Shown one piece after another: positions 1 through 7,559 of a DNA stretch of 21,244 nucleotides. This DNA is from JAAYHC01 sp964483175 (GTDB lineage: Bacteria; Bacillota; UBA5301): contig CAZAAT010000042.1 of the NCBI GenBank assembly GCA_964483175.1, forward strand, positions 1 through 21,244, read 5' to 3'. The translations under genes and the position numbers were made by a program. The stretch's first letter is position 1. Every line of letters starts with the position of its first letter. The notes under the pieces were generated by a model. That model was given only the letters and a program-made list of their open reading frames with translations. It had not been told where the DNA came from and did not search any database.

Positions 1-289
1 CCCAGTCGTCACCCATTACAAAAACATCGACTCGAAATTTTTTCACATCAGAAATCTTTTGATCCCAATTTTCTTCGGGGATCACCAAATCCACGTAACG
101 AATCGCTTCAAGCAATTGTTTTCTTCTTACGTAGGAAAAATAAGTATGCTTACCTTTGCCAGTTTGGTTAAACTCATCGGTAGACAAGCCAACAATTAGA
201 TAGTCTCCCAAATCCTTTGCCCGTTTCAGTAGATTGATATGTCCATAGTGTAGCAAATCAAAAGTACCGTAGGTAATAATCCGCTTCAC
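1..289 (-). CDS. Glycerol-3-phosphate cytidylyltransferase (TagD-like), 5' part only
   Basis: This gene makes CDP-glycerol from CTP and glycerol-3-phosphate in the cytoplasm, if the family assignment holds. My translation begins KRIITYGTFDLLHYGH, containing the nucleotidyltransferase motif HxGH (here HYGH), and continues with GLSTDEF near residue 40 and VMGDDW at the window edge. All three match TagD/TarD-type enzymes closely. The family is about 130 residues long and roughly 96 are present; the rest lies beyond base 1. I chose the GTG at 289 because AGGAAGG sits about 7 bases upstream. That GTG overlaps the stop of the phosphodiesterase gene as GTGA, so the two are probably translationally coupled. 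Here CDP-glycerol probably serves a surface or flagellar glycan rather than a complete teichoic acid system, but that is inference. CDP-ribitol or FAD-synthase-like relatives are less likely. Confidence 0.88.
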   Translation of the reverse strand, partial: MKRIITYGTFDLLHYGHINLLKRAKDLGDYLIVGLSTDEFNQTGKGKHTYFSYVRRKQLLEAIRYVDLVIPEENWDQKISDVKKFRVDVFVMGDDW

Positions 290-1752
290 CCACTTACCTT
301 CCTTTCCGGATTAGGTGCTAAATCCAGTAAATAGAGGGGCCGTATTTCCTTGGTTATCAAGTTACGGTATCCAGTAATGACCTGATCAACAAAGCCTAAG
401 TCGGTGTAGTTAAAGCTTTGGATACTTTTTACCTCTTTGACCCTCTGATTTCCCCGAAAAATGGATGCATATTTGTCCTCACAATACACTCTGATATCGG
501 CAAAGCGATGACTTAGAAAAACCTCATTGATAATTCGGTTAAACTCCGGAACCTCCATATTCTGAATCAACCAAATCCGCTCTCGTTTAATCCGATCTTC
601 ACGGAGTAACCTGTCCTGGTTAATAATCTCCTTGTTCCGAAAAATATCTAAAACGAAACCATTGCGGTCTTCAGGAATTTTAACCCCGAAATACTCCAGT
701 AAAGTTGGGTAAAAATCTATTGTCCGCATATTCTTCAGAGCTTGGTGCCGAATATTCTTTCCCGCCATGATAAAGCAGCCTTTAAGAGAATGAAGCCCCG
801 ATAAAAAAGCCTGATTTCTGGCTCTTGTTACAATCTGACCGTTTTTTAACCAAACGGATTTGTCCCGCCAGCCAAAGCTTTCTCTCTGAATATCTTCAGG
901 AGTATTAGGGAATTCGTCAGATAAGGCCTCGATGCCATGGTCGGAAAGAACAATGCAAGTGTCAGGCCGTAAAGTGGAAAGGAGTTCTCCCACAAACGCA
1001 TCTACCAGTTTCACCGCTTCTTTGAGAATCCTCTTGTTTGGATCATGGGACTGGAAATGCCCGAGGAAATCGACCACTGCCGTGTAAAAAAAGAGCACAT
1101 TAACTGGGCGATGCTGCTGCATATTAACAATATTACTGGCGTAATAAGCGAGTTCTTTTTCCAAATAACCAAGACCGTCGGAAAAATAATCCTCTGTTAA
1201 TATTTCTTCAACCAAACTCGGCTGCCGAAATATCTCTTCCCAGGTCAATCCAAAATCAGCCGGCGTCTTGGGCATAGGAGCTTCGTCGATACTACCCAAA
1301 ATATATCGGGTTAATTCACGATCTTCAGCACAAAAAACCGGCTTTACGTCGTGGAGCGGGTCTCTAAATCCGTCAATCTCAAAATCAGCCTCACCACCAA
1401 CCATGTATCCATTGATTTTTTGTGGAGGCGTTGTGACCAGTCCCTTCCACATGCCAACGCTAATGCCTTTTTCATTAAGCATAGTCCAAAACGGTTGCTG
1501 CTCCAGATAATCGTGGACTATAGGCTTCCGTCCCGTATCCCTAAATAGATTACCAATCACACCATGCTGCTGAGGTGTTAATCCTGTATAAAGTGAGACC
1601 CAATTATCCCGAGATCCATATCCATAGGCATAGGCATCATAAGCACCGAAAGAGCCACAAGCACAGAGTTTTTTAAGGTTTGGAAAATCGTCAAGGTTAG
1701 AAAATACCAACTCGGGCGACATTCCGTCTATAGCGATAATCAGCAGCTGCAT
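286..1752 (-). CDS. Alkaline-phosphatase-superfamily phosphodiesterase (type I phosphodiesterase/nucleotide pyrophosphatase fold)
   Basis: This is a predicted metal-dependent phosphohydrolase of 488 residues. Family features are visible in order: IIAIDGMSPE at the N-terminus (Asp9 is a likely metal ligand); SRDNWVSLYTGLTPQQHG around residues 47-63, where a Ser takes the place of the usual Thr or Ser nucleophile; a DFLGH metal motif in the middle; VLSDHG; GLHSLKG; and the typical tail TIDFYPTLLEYFGVKIPEDRNG. I see no signal peptide, so it probably acts in the cytoplasm. A TTG at 1758 would add two residues, but the ATG at 1752 has GAGGGG about 10 bases upstream and is preferred. It lies 6 bases after pseC and overlaps the TagD-like gene by 4, so it belongs to the pseB-pseC operon. 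The substrate is unknown. A nucleotide-sugar or glycerol-phosphate diester is plausible from context only. Confidence 0.8.
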   Translation of the reverse strand: MQLLIIAIDGMSPELVFSNLDDFPNLKKLCACGSFGAYDAYAYGYGSRDNWVSLYTGLTPQQHGVIGNLFRDTGRKPIVHDYLEQQPFWTMLNEKGISVGMWKGLVTTPPQKINGYMVGGEADFEIDGFRDPLHDVKPVFCAEDRELTRYILGSIDEAPMPKTPADFGLTWEEIFRQPSLVEEILTEDYFSDGLGYLEKELAYYASNIVNMQQHRPVNVLFFYTAVVDFLGHFQSHDPNKRILKEAVKLVDAFVGELLSTLRPDTCIVLSDHGIEALSDEFPNTPEDIQRESFGWRDKSVWLKNGQIVTRARNQAFLSGLHSLKGCFIMAGKNIRHQALKNMRTIDFYPTLLEYFGVKIPEDRNGFVLDIFRNKEIINQDRLLREDRIKRERIWLIQNMEVPEFNRIINEVFLSHRFADIRVYCEDKYASIFRGNQRVKEVKSIQSFNYTDLGFVDQVITGYRNLITKEIRPLYLLDLAPNPERKVSG

Positions 1753-1758
1753 TCTCAA

Positions 1759-2922
1759 CTAACCCCTCTCAATACTCCACGAGTCATCCTCAAAAAAACC
1801 CTTAATGGTATTGGCTACAAACTCGACGTCTGGGTCATCCAAACCTGGATAAATCGGCAGACTGATACAAGATCGATAAAACCTTTCGGCTTGTGAGCAA
1901 TTCCCATCCCACAAATCCCGGTTTTCTTGGTAGAAAGGATGCCAGTATACCGGAATATAATGAACTTGCACGCCAATACCCGCCGCACGCAAGGTTTCAA
2001 CAAGAGGACGACGCATCTTTTCATTTTTAGTGCGAACCACGAAAAGATGCCAGGCGGGGTCTGCCTCAGCGTGAACCGTTGGCAGTATTAGTCCAGGGGT
2101 ATCGGACAATAATTCAAAGTACTTTTCGGCAATAGCCTTACGACGCGAGATAAAGGAGTGAAGCTTGGACAGTTGTGACCTGCCAAGGGCGCATAAAATA
2201 TCCGGCAACCGGTAGTTATATCCTAACTCGCGCATTTCATAAAACCATGGCCCGTTTTCATCCACCGATTGTTTTTGCTTCGTAATCCCATGGGTTCGAA
2301 AAGAACGAATCTGTTCAGCATATTCAGGGTTATTTGTTAGGACTGCGCCGCCTTCTCCCGTCGTAATATGCTTTACCGGGTGAAAACTAAAGACAGTAAG
2401 GTCTGCTATTGACCCAATCGGCCTACCTTGGTAGCGTCCACCAAGCGCATGGCACGCATCCTCCACAACTACCGCGCCGGCTGAATGGGCGGATGCTAGG
2501 ATATTATCAAGATCAGCCGGATGTCCGGCATAATCGACAGGTGCAACCACCTTTGTCCGGGATGATAATTTGGCCTCAACTTCCGCAGCACTGATGTTGC
2601 CTGTTCCTGGTTCGATATCGGCAAACACAACTCTAGCACCAAGGTAAAGAGCTGCATTCGCCGTGGCTGCAAAAGTGAGCGGCGTAGTAATCACCTCATC
2701 CCCCGGCCCTACCCCTGCCGCAAAATAGGCAGCATGGAGGGCTGCGGTGCCGGAGTTTAAGACAATTGCGTACCTAGCCCCGCAGGTGTCTGCCAATGCG
2801 CGTTCGAATTTTTCTACTTCAGGGCCGGTAGTAAGCCAATCAGAGCGAAGAACCTCAGAAACGGCTTGAATATCGTCTTCCTCAATTCTTTGATGGCCAT
2901 ATGGAATCCAGTTAGACATCAT
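1759..2922 (-). CDS. pseC: UDP-4-amino-4,6-dideoxy-N-acetyl-beta-L-altrosamine transaminase (PseC)
   Basis: This PLP-dependent aminotransferase carries out step 2 of pseudaminic acid synthesis, moving an amino group from glutamate onto C4 of the PseB product. It belongs to the DegT/DnrJ/EryC1 family. The 387-residue protein shows IPYGHQ at the start (PseC-like), NSGTAALHAA near residue 56, EDACHALGG (Asp155 contacts the PLP ring nitrogen in this family) and SFHPVKHITTGEGG, with Lys184 as the Schiff-base lysine. The open frame extends to 3021, but GGAGG lies 7 bases upstream of the ATG-ATG pair at 2922/2919, and the longer form would run deep into pseB. The chosen start overlaps the end of pseB by 11 bases, in a different frame. 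Adjacency to pseB supports PseC over other sugar transaminases of the same family. Confidence 0.92.
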   Translation of the reverse strand: MMSNWIPYGHQRIEEDDIQAVSEVLRSDWLTTGPEVEKFERALADTCGARYAIVLNSGTAALHAAYFAAGVGPGDEVITTPLTFAATANAALYLGARVVFADIEPGTGNISAAEVEAKLSSRTKVVAPVDYAGHPADLDNILASAHSAGAVVVEDACHALGGRYQGRPIGSIADLTVFSFHPVKHITTGEGGAVLTNNPEYAEQIRSFRTHGITKQKQSVDENGPWFYEMRELGYNYRLPDILCALGRSQLSKLHSFISRRKAIAEKYFELLSDTPGLILPTVHAEADPAWHLFVVRTKNEKMRRPLVETLRAAGIGVQVHYIPVYWHPFYQENRDLWDGNCSQAERFYRSCISLPIYPGLDDPDVEFVANTIKGFFEDDSWSIERG

Positions 2923-3898
2923 AACCGAGCCTCCGAAGCAATTCACCCATCTGCCGTGCATCAAGCCGGCCTGGATTGGTGTCGCTGGCATACCGAAAGC
3001 CGTCAGGAACCGGTTTGCCAATTGACCAATTTGTCATTTGCCACCACGGAAATTGCGGCTTTATCACATAAAAGGTATCAAGTTCAACGGTATTACGGGC
3101 ATCATCCTCCGGAACCATTACCTCATGTAGCTTCTCACCCGGCCTAATTCCAGTTACGGGATATTCACAATCCGGTCCGATTGCTTTAGCCAAGTCCAAT
3201 ATCGTACTGGAAGGAATCTTCGGAACGAAAATCTCCCCACCTAGCATCCGTTGGATGCTGTCTAAAACAAACTGGACACCCTGGTCAAGGGTGATCCAAA
3301 AGCGGGTCATGCGGGGATCGGTAATTGGCAGGACACCGTTTTTTCTCTGTTCAAGAAAGAATGGAACTACGCTTCCTCTACTACCGATAACATTTCCGTA
3401 CCTGACTACGGAAAACCGCGTATCTTGATCGCCCGAATAGGAATTGGCAGCAACGAAAAGCTTGTCCGAGACAAGTTTGGTCGCACCATATAGATTAATC
3501 GGGTTTGCCGCCTTGTCAGTACTTAGTGCAATTACCCGTTTTACTCCTCTGTCTAGGGCAACGTCGATGATGTTCATAGCGCCTTGAATGTTCGTTTTGA
3601 TTGGTTCGGTTGGGTTATATTCAGCCGCAGGGACCTGCTTAAGCGCCGCAGCATGTACGACAATATCAACATCTCGAAATGCCCGGAAAAGCCTTTCTTT
3701 GTCCCGGATATCACCGATGAAAAACCGCAGGCGCCTATCCGTAAACTGCTGCCGCATCTCATATTGCTTTAGCTCATCTCGGGAATAGATGATTACTTTT
3801 TCAGGGTTACAGTCCGCCAAGACTTTCTTAACAAATGCATTGCCAAACGAACCGGTTCCACCGGTAACAAGTATCGTTTTATTAGAGATTTCGAACAT
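2912..3898 (-). CDS. pseB: UDP-N-acetylglucosamine 4,6-dehydratase (inverting) PseB
   Basis: This enzyme catalyses step 1 of pseudaminic acid synthesis: NADP-dependent 4,6-dehydration and 5-epimerisation of UDP-GlcNAc to the 4-keto L-arabino sugar. It is an extended-SDR protein of 328 residues, the normal family length. The Rossmann motif TGGTGSFG is at 12-19, with YSRDELKQYEMRQQF shortly after it. HAAALKQVPAAEYNP is near 82-96, and the catalytic STDK (126-129) is followed by YGATK (Tyr137, Lys141). This set is typical of the PseB/FlaA1 group rather than of retaining dehydratases. The ATG at 3898 is preceded by AAAGGGGGAG about 5 bases away. It is the first gene of the minus-strand operon pseB-pseC-phosphodiesterase-tagD, divergent from the ATP-grasp operon across about 125 bases. 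I found no convincing promoter in that gap. Confidence 0.95.
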   Translation of the reverse strand: MFEISNKTILVTGGTGSFGNAFVKKVLADCNPEKVIIYSRDELKQYEMRQQFTDRRLRFFIGDIRDKERLFRAFRDVDIVVHAAALKQVPAAEYNPTEPIKTNIQGAMNIIDVALDRGVKRVIALSTDKAANPINLYGATKLVSDKLFVAANSYSGDQDTRFSVVRYGNVIGSRGSVVPFFLEQRKNGVLPITDPRMTRFWITLDQGVQFVLDSIQRMLGGEIFVPKIPSSTILDLAKAIGPDCEYPVTGIRPGEKLHEVMVPEDDARNTVELDTFYVIKPQFPWWQMTNWSIGKPVPDGFRYASDTNPGRLDARQMGELLRRLGYDV

Positions 3899-4023
3899 CG
3901 AAACTCCCCCTTTCTTTATACATCGTTAATCTTGGTGAGATTCTAAAGACCTCGGCAAAGGATTACGAAAACAATTAAAGTAATTATTGTCATAACATAA
4001 GAACTTTGGACTGGATGATCACG

Positions 4024-4977
4024 ATGGAGAAATTAGGCAACTGCTTAATTACCAGCATTTCCAAGAAAGTCCCTCTGATTAAGCAAGTTCGTAAAGCAGC
4101 CGAAAAAATTGACCCGCAAATCCTGATTTACGGAGGCGATACCGATCCACAGTGCATCGGGAGTTATTTCGTCGATAGCTTTTGGCATATGCCGGAATTA
4201 ACCGCTCTCGAAGTCGGAGAGATTGTCGATTTTTGCCGCAGCCACAATATCAGTACCATAATACCGACGCGCGATGGTGACCTACCCTTTTTCGCCGCCT
4301 CGCGACAAGAGGTCGCCCAACAAGGCATCTCCGTAATGGTTTCTTGTTCTGAAGCGATTGGCATCTGCCAAGATAAGCTCCGGTTTTACAGCACGCTCGC
4401 CAGTCAAGGATATCCGGTTATTGAAACCTCCGAAGAAATTAAGACTATCAAGGCCGCCAGCTATGTGGTTAAGGATCGTATTGGTGCGGGTTCTCGCCAC
4501 CTCGGGCTTAACCTCTCTGCGGCTGAGGCCCTAAAACATGCCCAATTATTGGAGATGCCAATTTTCCAGCCTTTTATCACTGGTACAGAGGTTAGCATCG
4601 ACGTCTATATCGATATGCAGGGAAGGGTCAAAGGACAAGTTGCCCGCAGCCGGGACCGTGTGGTAAATGGAGAATCACAGATAACAACGACTTTTCAAAA
4701 CGAAGAAATTGAGCGGGTATGCGTCAAGCTCGCCGAAACCCTCAAACTATATGGGCATGTCGTTGTCCAACTGATCATTGACGATCAGAATAACTTCCAT
4801 ATCTTGGAGTGTAATTGCCGCTTTGGCGGTGCGTCAACCTTAAGTATTGCCGCCGGACTAGATTCTTTTTACTGGTTCTTCCTGGAAAGCAAAGGGGAAT
4901 CGCTCGAAAAATATCCATTTGCACCAGTTGACAAATCCATAAGGTTAGTAAGGTACCCCGAGGATCTAATAATATGA
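4024..4977 (+). CDS. ATP-grasp carboxylate-amine ligase-like protein
   Basis: This ATP-grasp protein of about 317 residues resembles the stand-alone relatives of carbamoyl-phosphate synthase found in surface-polysaccharide clusters. The N-terminal domain begins NCLITSISKKVPLIKQVRKA. A central IIPTRDGD segment is followed by YVVKDRIGAGSRH, whose Lys is a likely ATP ligand. QPFITGTEVSIDVY is the typical substrate-cleft strand, and ILECNCRFGGASTLS carries the Glu and Asn that bind Mg-ATP. Such enzymes join a carboxylate, activated as acyl-phosphate, to an amine or thiol; the pair used here cannot be read from sequence. The start is uncertain. TTG 4006 and ATG 4015 are also in frame, and I prefer ATG 4024 because GGATGA lies 5 bases upstream. 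Its stop overlaps the next gene's start as ATGA, so it forms a unit with the HAD protein. Confidence 0.8.
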   Translation: MEKLGNCLITSISKKVPLIKQVRKAAEKIDPQILIYGGDTDPQCIGSYFVDSFWHMPELTALEVGEIVDFCRSHNISTIIPTRDGDLPFFAASRQEVAQQGISVMVSCSEAIGICQDKLRFYSTLASQGYPVIETSEEIKTIKAASYVVKDRIGAGSRHLGLNLSAAEALKHAQLLEMPIFQPFITGTEVSIDVYIDMQGRVKGQVARSRDRVVNGESQITTTFQNEEIERVCVKLAETLKLYGHVVVQLIIDDQNNFHILECNCRFGGASTLSIAAGLDSFYWFFLESKGESLEKYPFAPVDKSIRLVRYPEDLII

Positions 4978-5657
4978 CCGTATTAGTATTTGACCTAGAT
5001 GATACCTTATATCCCGAAAGCACTTTCGTTCAAAGCGGTTTCTTAGCCGTTTCCAGCTACATTGAGCGGCAGTTTGGGTTTCCAAAGGAAGAAGTATTCT
5101 CCTTGATGTGGACACGTTTTTGTACTTATGGCCGGGACCGCGCCTTTGACCATATGCTTAGACACTACGGTATCTTTTCAGTTAAGAATGTAAACCAATG
5201 TGTCAGCGTGTACCGCTCGCATAAGCCGGACATCAAGCTTGACCCCGAAGCTGAGTCATGTTTGGCTCGATTTTCTTCCCATCCGCTCTACATCGTAACA
5301 GATGGGAACAAACTCGTTCAACACAATAAGTTAGAGGCTCTCGAGCTATATGAGAAGGTAACACGGTGTTATATTACCCACCGCTACGGCTTAAAGCACG
5401 CCAAACCCTCTCCATACTGTTTTCTTAAGATTTGTGAACGTGAACACGCCCGGCCTCAAGACGTCATCTATGTTGCCGATAATCCAAATAAAGACTTTGT
5501 GGGCATCAAGCCGTATGGCTTTGTCACCGTTCGACTGCTCAAAGGAGCATACCGTGACGCTAAAATGGATCCCAAATTCGAAGCTGATTTCCAAATAACA
5601 TCATTAGCAGAGCTTGATCGGCAATTTCTGCACAAACATCGGGCAAAAGGGGATTGA
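4974..5657 (+). CDS. HAD-superfamily hydrolase
   Basis: This is a predicted class I haloacid-dehalogenase-type phosphatase of 227 residues. Motif I is VFDLDDTLYPE at the N-terminus, with the nucleophile and general-acid aspartates. Motif II is YIVTDGN, the motif III lysine is probably in KHAKPSPYCF, and motif IV is VADNPNKDF. Between motifs I and II lies an alpha-helical cap of about 85 residues, as in the subfamily I group that holds phosphoglycolate phosphatase. The ATG at 4974 is preceded by GAGG at a spacing of 8 bases and overlaps the ATP-grasp stop by 4 bases. The pyruvyl-transferase gene follows within 5 bases. The substrate is probably a phosphorylated sugar or acyl intermediate made by its neighbours. 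That is inferred from context, because HAD sequences alone do not show specificity. Confidence 0.82.
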   Translation: MTVLVFDLDDTLYPESTFVQSGFLAVSSYIERQFGFPKEEVFSLMWTRFCTYGRDRAFDHMLRHYGIFSVKNVNQCVSVYRSHKPDIKLDPEAESCLARFSSHPLYIVTDGNKLVQHNKLEALELYEKVTRCYITHRYGLKHAKPSPYCFLKICEREHARPQDVIYVADNPNKDFVGIKPYGFVTVRLLKGAYRDAKMDPKFEADFQITSLAELDRQFLHKHRAKGD

Positions 5658-5662
5658 CTACT

Positions 5663-6711
5663 GTGAAAATTGGAATCTTAACTTTCCACGCTGCTGATAA
5701 CTATGGGGCAGTATTGCAGGCGTATGCCTTAAAGGAGACTATAAAAAAGATAGTTGACGATGTCGAAATACTAAACTATAAACAACCCTATATCCTCGAC
5801 TCGTACAGAGTTTTCCCGATCAACGCCAGTAATCTCCAATCACTTGTTAAGTCGTTCAGNNNNNNNNNNATAACCGGTTCCGAACAAAGTATATGGATAT
5901 CAGCAAAAAGACCTATTTGCGTCCTGCCGAAATCCAAGGAAAAAACGTCTATATTGTCGGCAGCGACCAGGTCTGGAACTACGAAATCACCAAAAACGAT
6001 GATGTATTTTTTCTCACATTTTGCCAGGAGAATGCAAAAAAAATAGCCTACGCAGCAAGTTTGGGCCGCGATGAAATCAGCGACGACCAAAAGGAGTATC
6101 TCAAATCACGCATCAATAACTTTGATTATCTTTCCGTGAGAGAAGACAGTGCTGTTGAAATTATTAGCGAGCTGACCGATAAGGAAGTAATGCATGTTTT
6201 AGACCCGACCTTATTAGTTGGCCGGCCATTTTGGGATAAATTAGCTAACACCAAGTATACCGGACGCAAATATCTGCTCGTTTACGAGTTATCCCACAAT
6301 AAAGATATGTTGCGAGCTGCCAATTTACTTGCGCAGCGATTAAACCTGGAGGTATATTACATTACCGACTTTCGGCACGACCCGTATGGGTTTACAAAAA
6401 TCAAGCGAGTTGGACCCACGGAATTTATTGGCTTGTTTAAAAATGCTTCTTTCGTGGTAACAAATTCCTTCCACGGGACCGCCTTTTCAGTTATATATGA
6501 AAAGAACTTTGTAACATTCCCGCATAAGACTAGAGGTACCAGGATGACCAGTTTACTCAAACAATTAAATTTGGATGCGCGCATCATAACCAGTAGCGAC
6601 CAAATTACGGACGACTACCCCTTAGAGATTGATTATACTACCCCCAATGAATTACTAAACAACGGACAAAACAAGTCGATGGCTTTCTTGACGAGGGCAA
6701 TAAATGGTTAA
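5663..6711 (+). CDS. Polysaccharide pyruvyl transferase family protein, interrupted by an assembly gap
   Basis: This is a WcaK/CsaB-like protein (PS_pyruv_trans family). Members transfer pyruvate from phosphoenolpyruvate onto glycans as ketals, although many homologues are uncharacterised. The N-terminal half shows VKIGILTFHAADNYGAVLQA. The C-terminal half shows VYIVGSDQVWNYEITK, an AYAASLGRDEI strand, LDPTLL and the end motif VVTNSFHGTAFSVIY. Ten Ns at 5860-5869 separate the halves, and the frame differs by one across them, so the gap length is not the true length. Reading back from the second half gives RFRTKYMDISKKTYL, a normal continuation for this family, so this is one gene and not two. 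GTG 5663 is preferred over TTG 5654 because AAAAGGGG ends 10 bases upstream of it. It is the last gene of the ATP-grasp-HAD operon, and its stop is 2 bases from the convergent SDR stop. Confidence 0.82.
5860..5869. other. Assembly gap (10 Ns) inside a coding region
   Basis: There are exactly ten undetermined bases. The open frame changes from frame 2 before the gap to frame 1 after it, so ten is a placeholder length. Compared with related proteins, I would expect a few tens of bases to be missing here. Confidence 0.97.
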
Positions 6712-6713
6712 AA

Positions 6714-7559
6714 TCACCAATCACATCTTAGATAATTGCCCTGGTCGCAGGCGATAATTTCACCTGAGATACAGTTTGATGCATCACTCAATAAAAATGC
6801 CGTAACTTCTGCAACTTCCTCCGGCATAAATACTCGTTTGCCACAGGCTGACCTTCGATATAGATTTCCCTTTGGATCATATCCCGTCATCTCTGATGCC
6901 GTTACGCCAGGGGCAATCGCATTGACTCTAATCCCTTTTGAGATGAGTCTTCTAGCCAGACCTCGGGTAAAGCTGTTGAGTGCTGCTTTGGTGAGCCCAT
7001 ACGGTATATCGTCACAATAAAGTCCCCGTTCGGATGAAACGATGAGTATATTTCCACTTGTATCCTCGTGCTGGTGAAGTTGCTCGACAAATGCCTGGAT
7101 CAAGAAATATGCCCCTTTTAGGTTGGTATCCATTTGCGCATCCCAATCAGCGACTGTCACCTTGCTATAGTTACCTTCGTGGAAAGAAACACCCGCATTA
7201 CTAACCAAACTGTCAATTTTGGTGCCACCTAGCAAATTCACGGCTTCAGCTAAAAAGCGTTGATTATTACTTACGTCTCTAATATCGTATTCTATAAACT
7301 TGCAGTTCTCCCCGAGTTTCTCGGCTGCTTCCTGCAAGGTTTTACCGTTGCGCCCGGTGATTAAAACTGTTGCCCCTTCAGAGATACATTTCTTAGCAAT
7401 GCTAAAACCCAACCCTCGGCTACCACCGGTAATGATAATCTTCCTACCTTCTAAGGTTTTGCCGGACTCAATCTGGTATATCTTTGCTTCGATGTTGATG
7501 ATTGGTACTCCCTGAAAGACATATTTGACGAACCTTCTGTATCCATCTCTAAAGCTCAT
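6714..7559 (-). CDS. Short-chain dehydrogenase/reductase (SDR)
   Basis: This is a classical NAD(P)H-dependent oxidoreductase of 281 residues. The cofactor motif TGGSRGLG is at 44-51, NAG at 121-123, the catalytic serines at about 175-176, and Tyr187 and Lys191 in YGLTK. The C-terminal part shows INVNAIAPG-like spacing as IRVNAIAPG, then the usual FLLSDASNCISGEI. An extra stretch of about 36 residues precedes the Rossmann fold, which is unusual for the family; it starts MSFRDGYRRF and has no clear signal. The ATG at 7559 overlaps the stop of the MenD-like gene as ATGA, so the two are coupled. I infer that it reduces the ketone left by the MenD-like carboligation, or a keto group on the sugar, but sequence does not identify the substrate. 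It ends the pseI operon, and its stop faces the pyruvyl-transferase stop. Confidence 0.88.
   Translation of the reverse strand: MSFRDGYRRFVKYVFQGVPIINIEAKIYQIESGKTLEGRKIIITGGSRGLGFSIAKKCISEGATVLITGRNGKTLQEAAEKLGENCKFIEYDIRDVSNNQRFLAEAVNLLGGTKIDSLVSNAGVSFHEGNYSKVTVADWDAQMDTNLKGAYFLIQAFVEQLHQHEDTSGNILIVSSERGLYCDDIPYGLTKAALNSFTRGLARRLISKGIRVNAIAPGVTASEMTGYDPKGNLYRRSACGKRVFMPEEVAEVTAFLLSDASNCISGEIIACDQGNYLRCDW

Noticed and set aside
494..501. GCCGATAT on the minus strand, like a sigma-28 -10
   Set aside because: It lies inside the phosphodiesterase coding region with no TAAA-like -35 at 14-16 bases.
2615..2622. GCCGATAT on the minus strand inside pseC
   Set aside because: It is explained by codons for Ala-Asp-Ile; there is no -35 and no gene start downstream at a fitting distance.
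2866..3147. Plus-strand open frame of 93 codons across pseB/pseC
   Set aside because: It is a shadow of two well-supported genes on the other strand, with no ribosome site and a low-complexity translation.
3971..3990. Imperfect inverted repeat (ACAAT ... ATTGT) between pseB and the ATP-grasp gene, a possible operator
   Set aside because: Only 6 of 10 positions pair and the region is A+T-rich, so chance is a good explanation.
5470..5485. GCCGATAA on the plus strand
   Set aside because: It encodes the HAD motif IV (ADN) and has no -35 element. It shows that the octamer alone is not proof of a promoter.
5893..6711. A separate 272-residue gene starting at ATG 5893
   Set aside because: Family-typical sequence continues upstream of that ATG to the N gap, and the other half of the protein lies just before the gap, so it is one gene.
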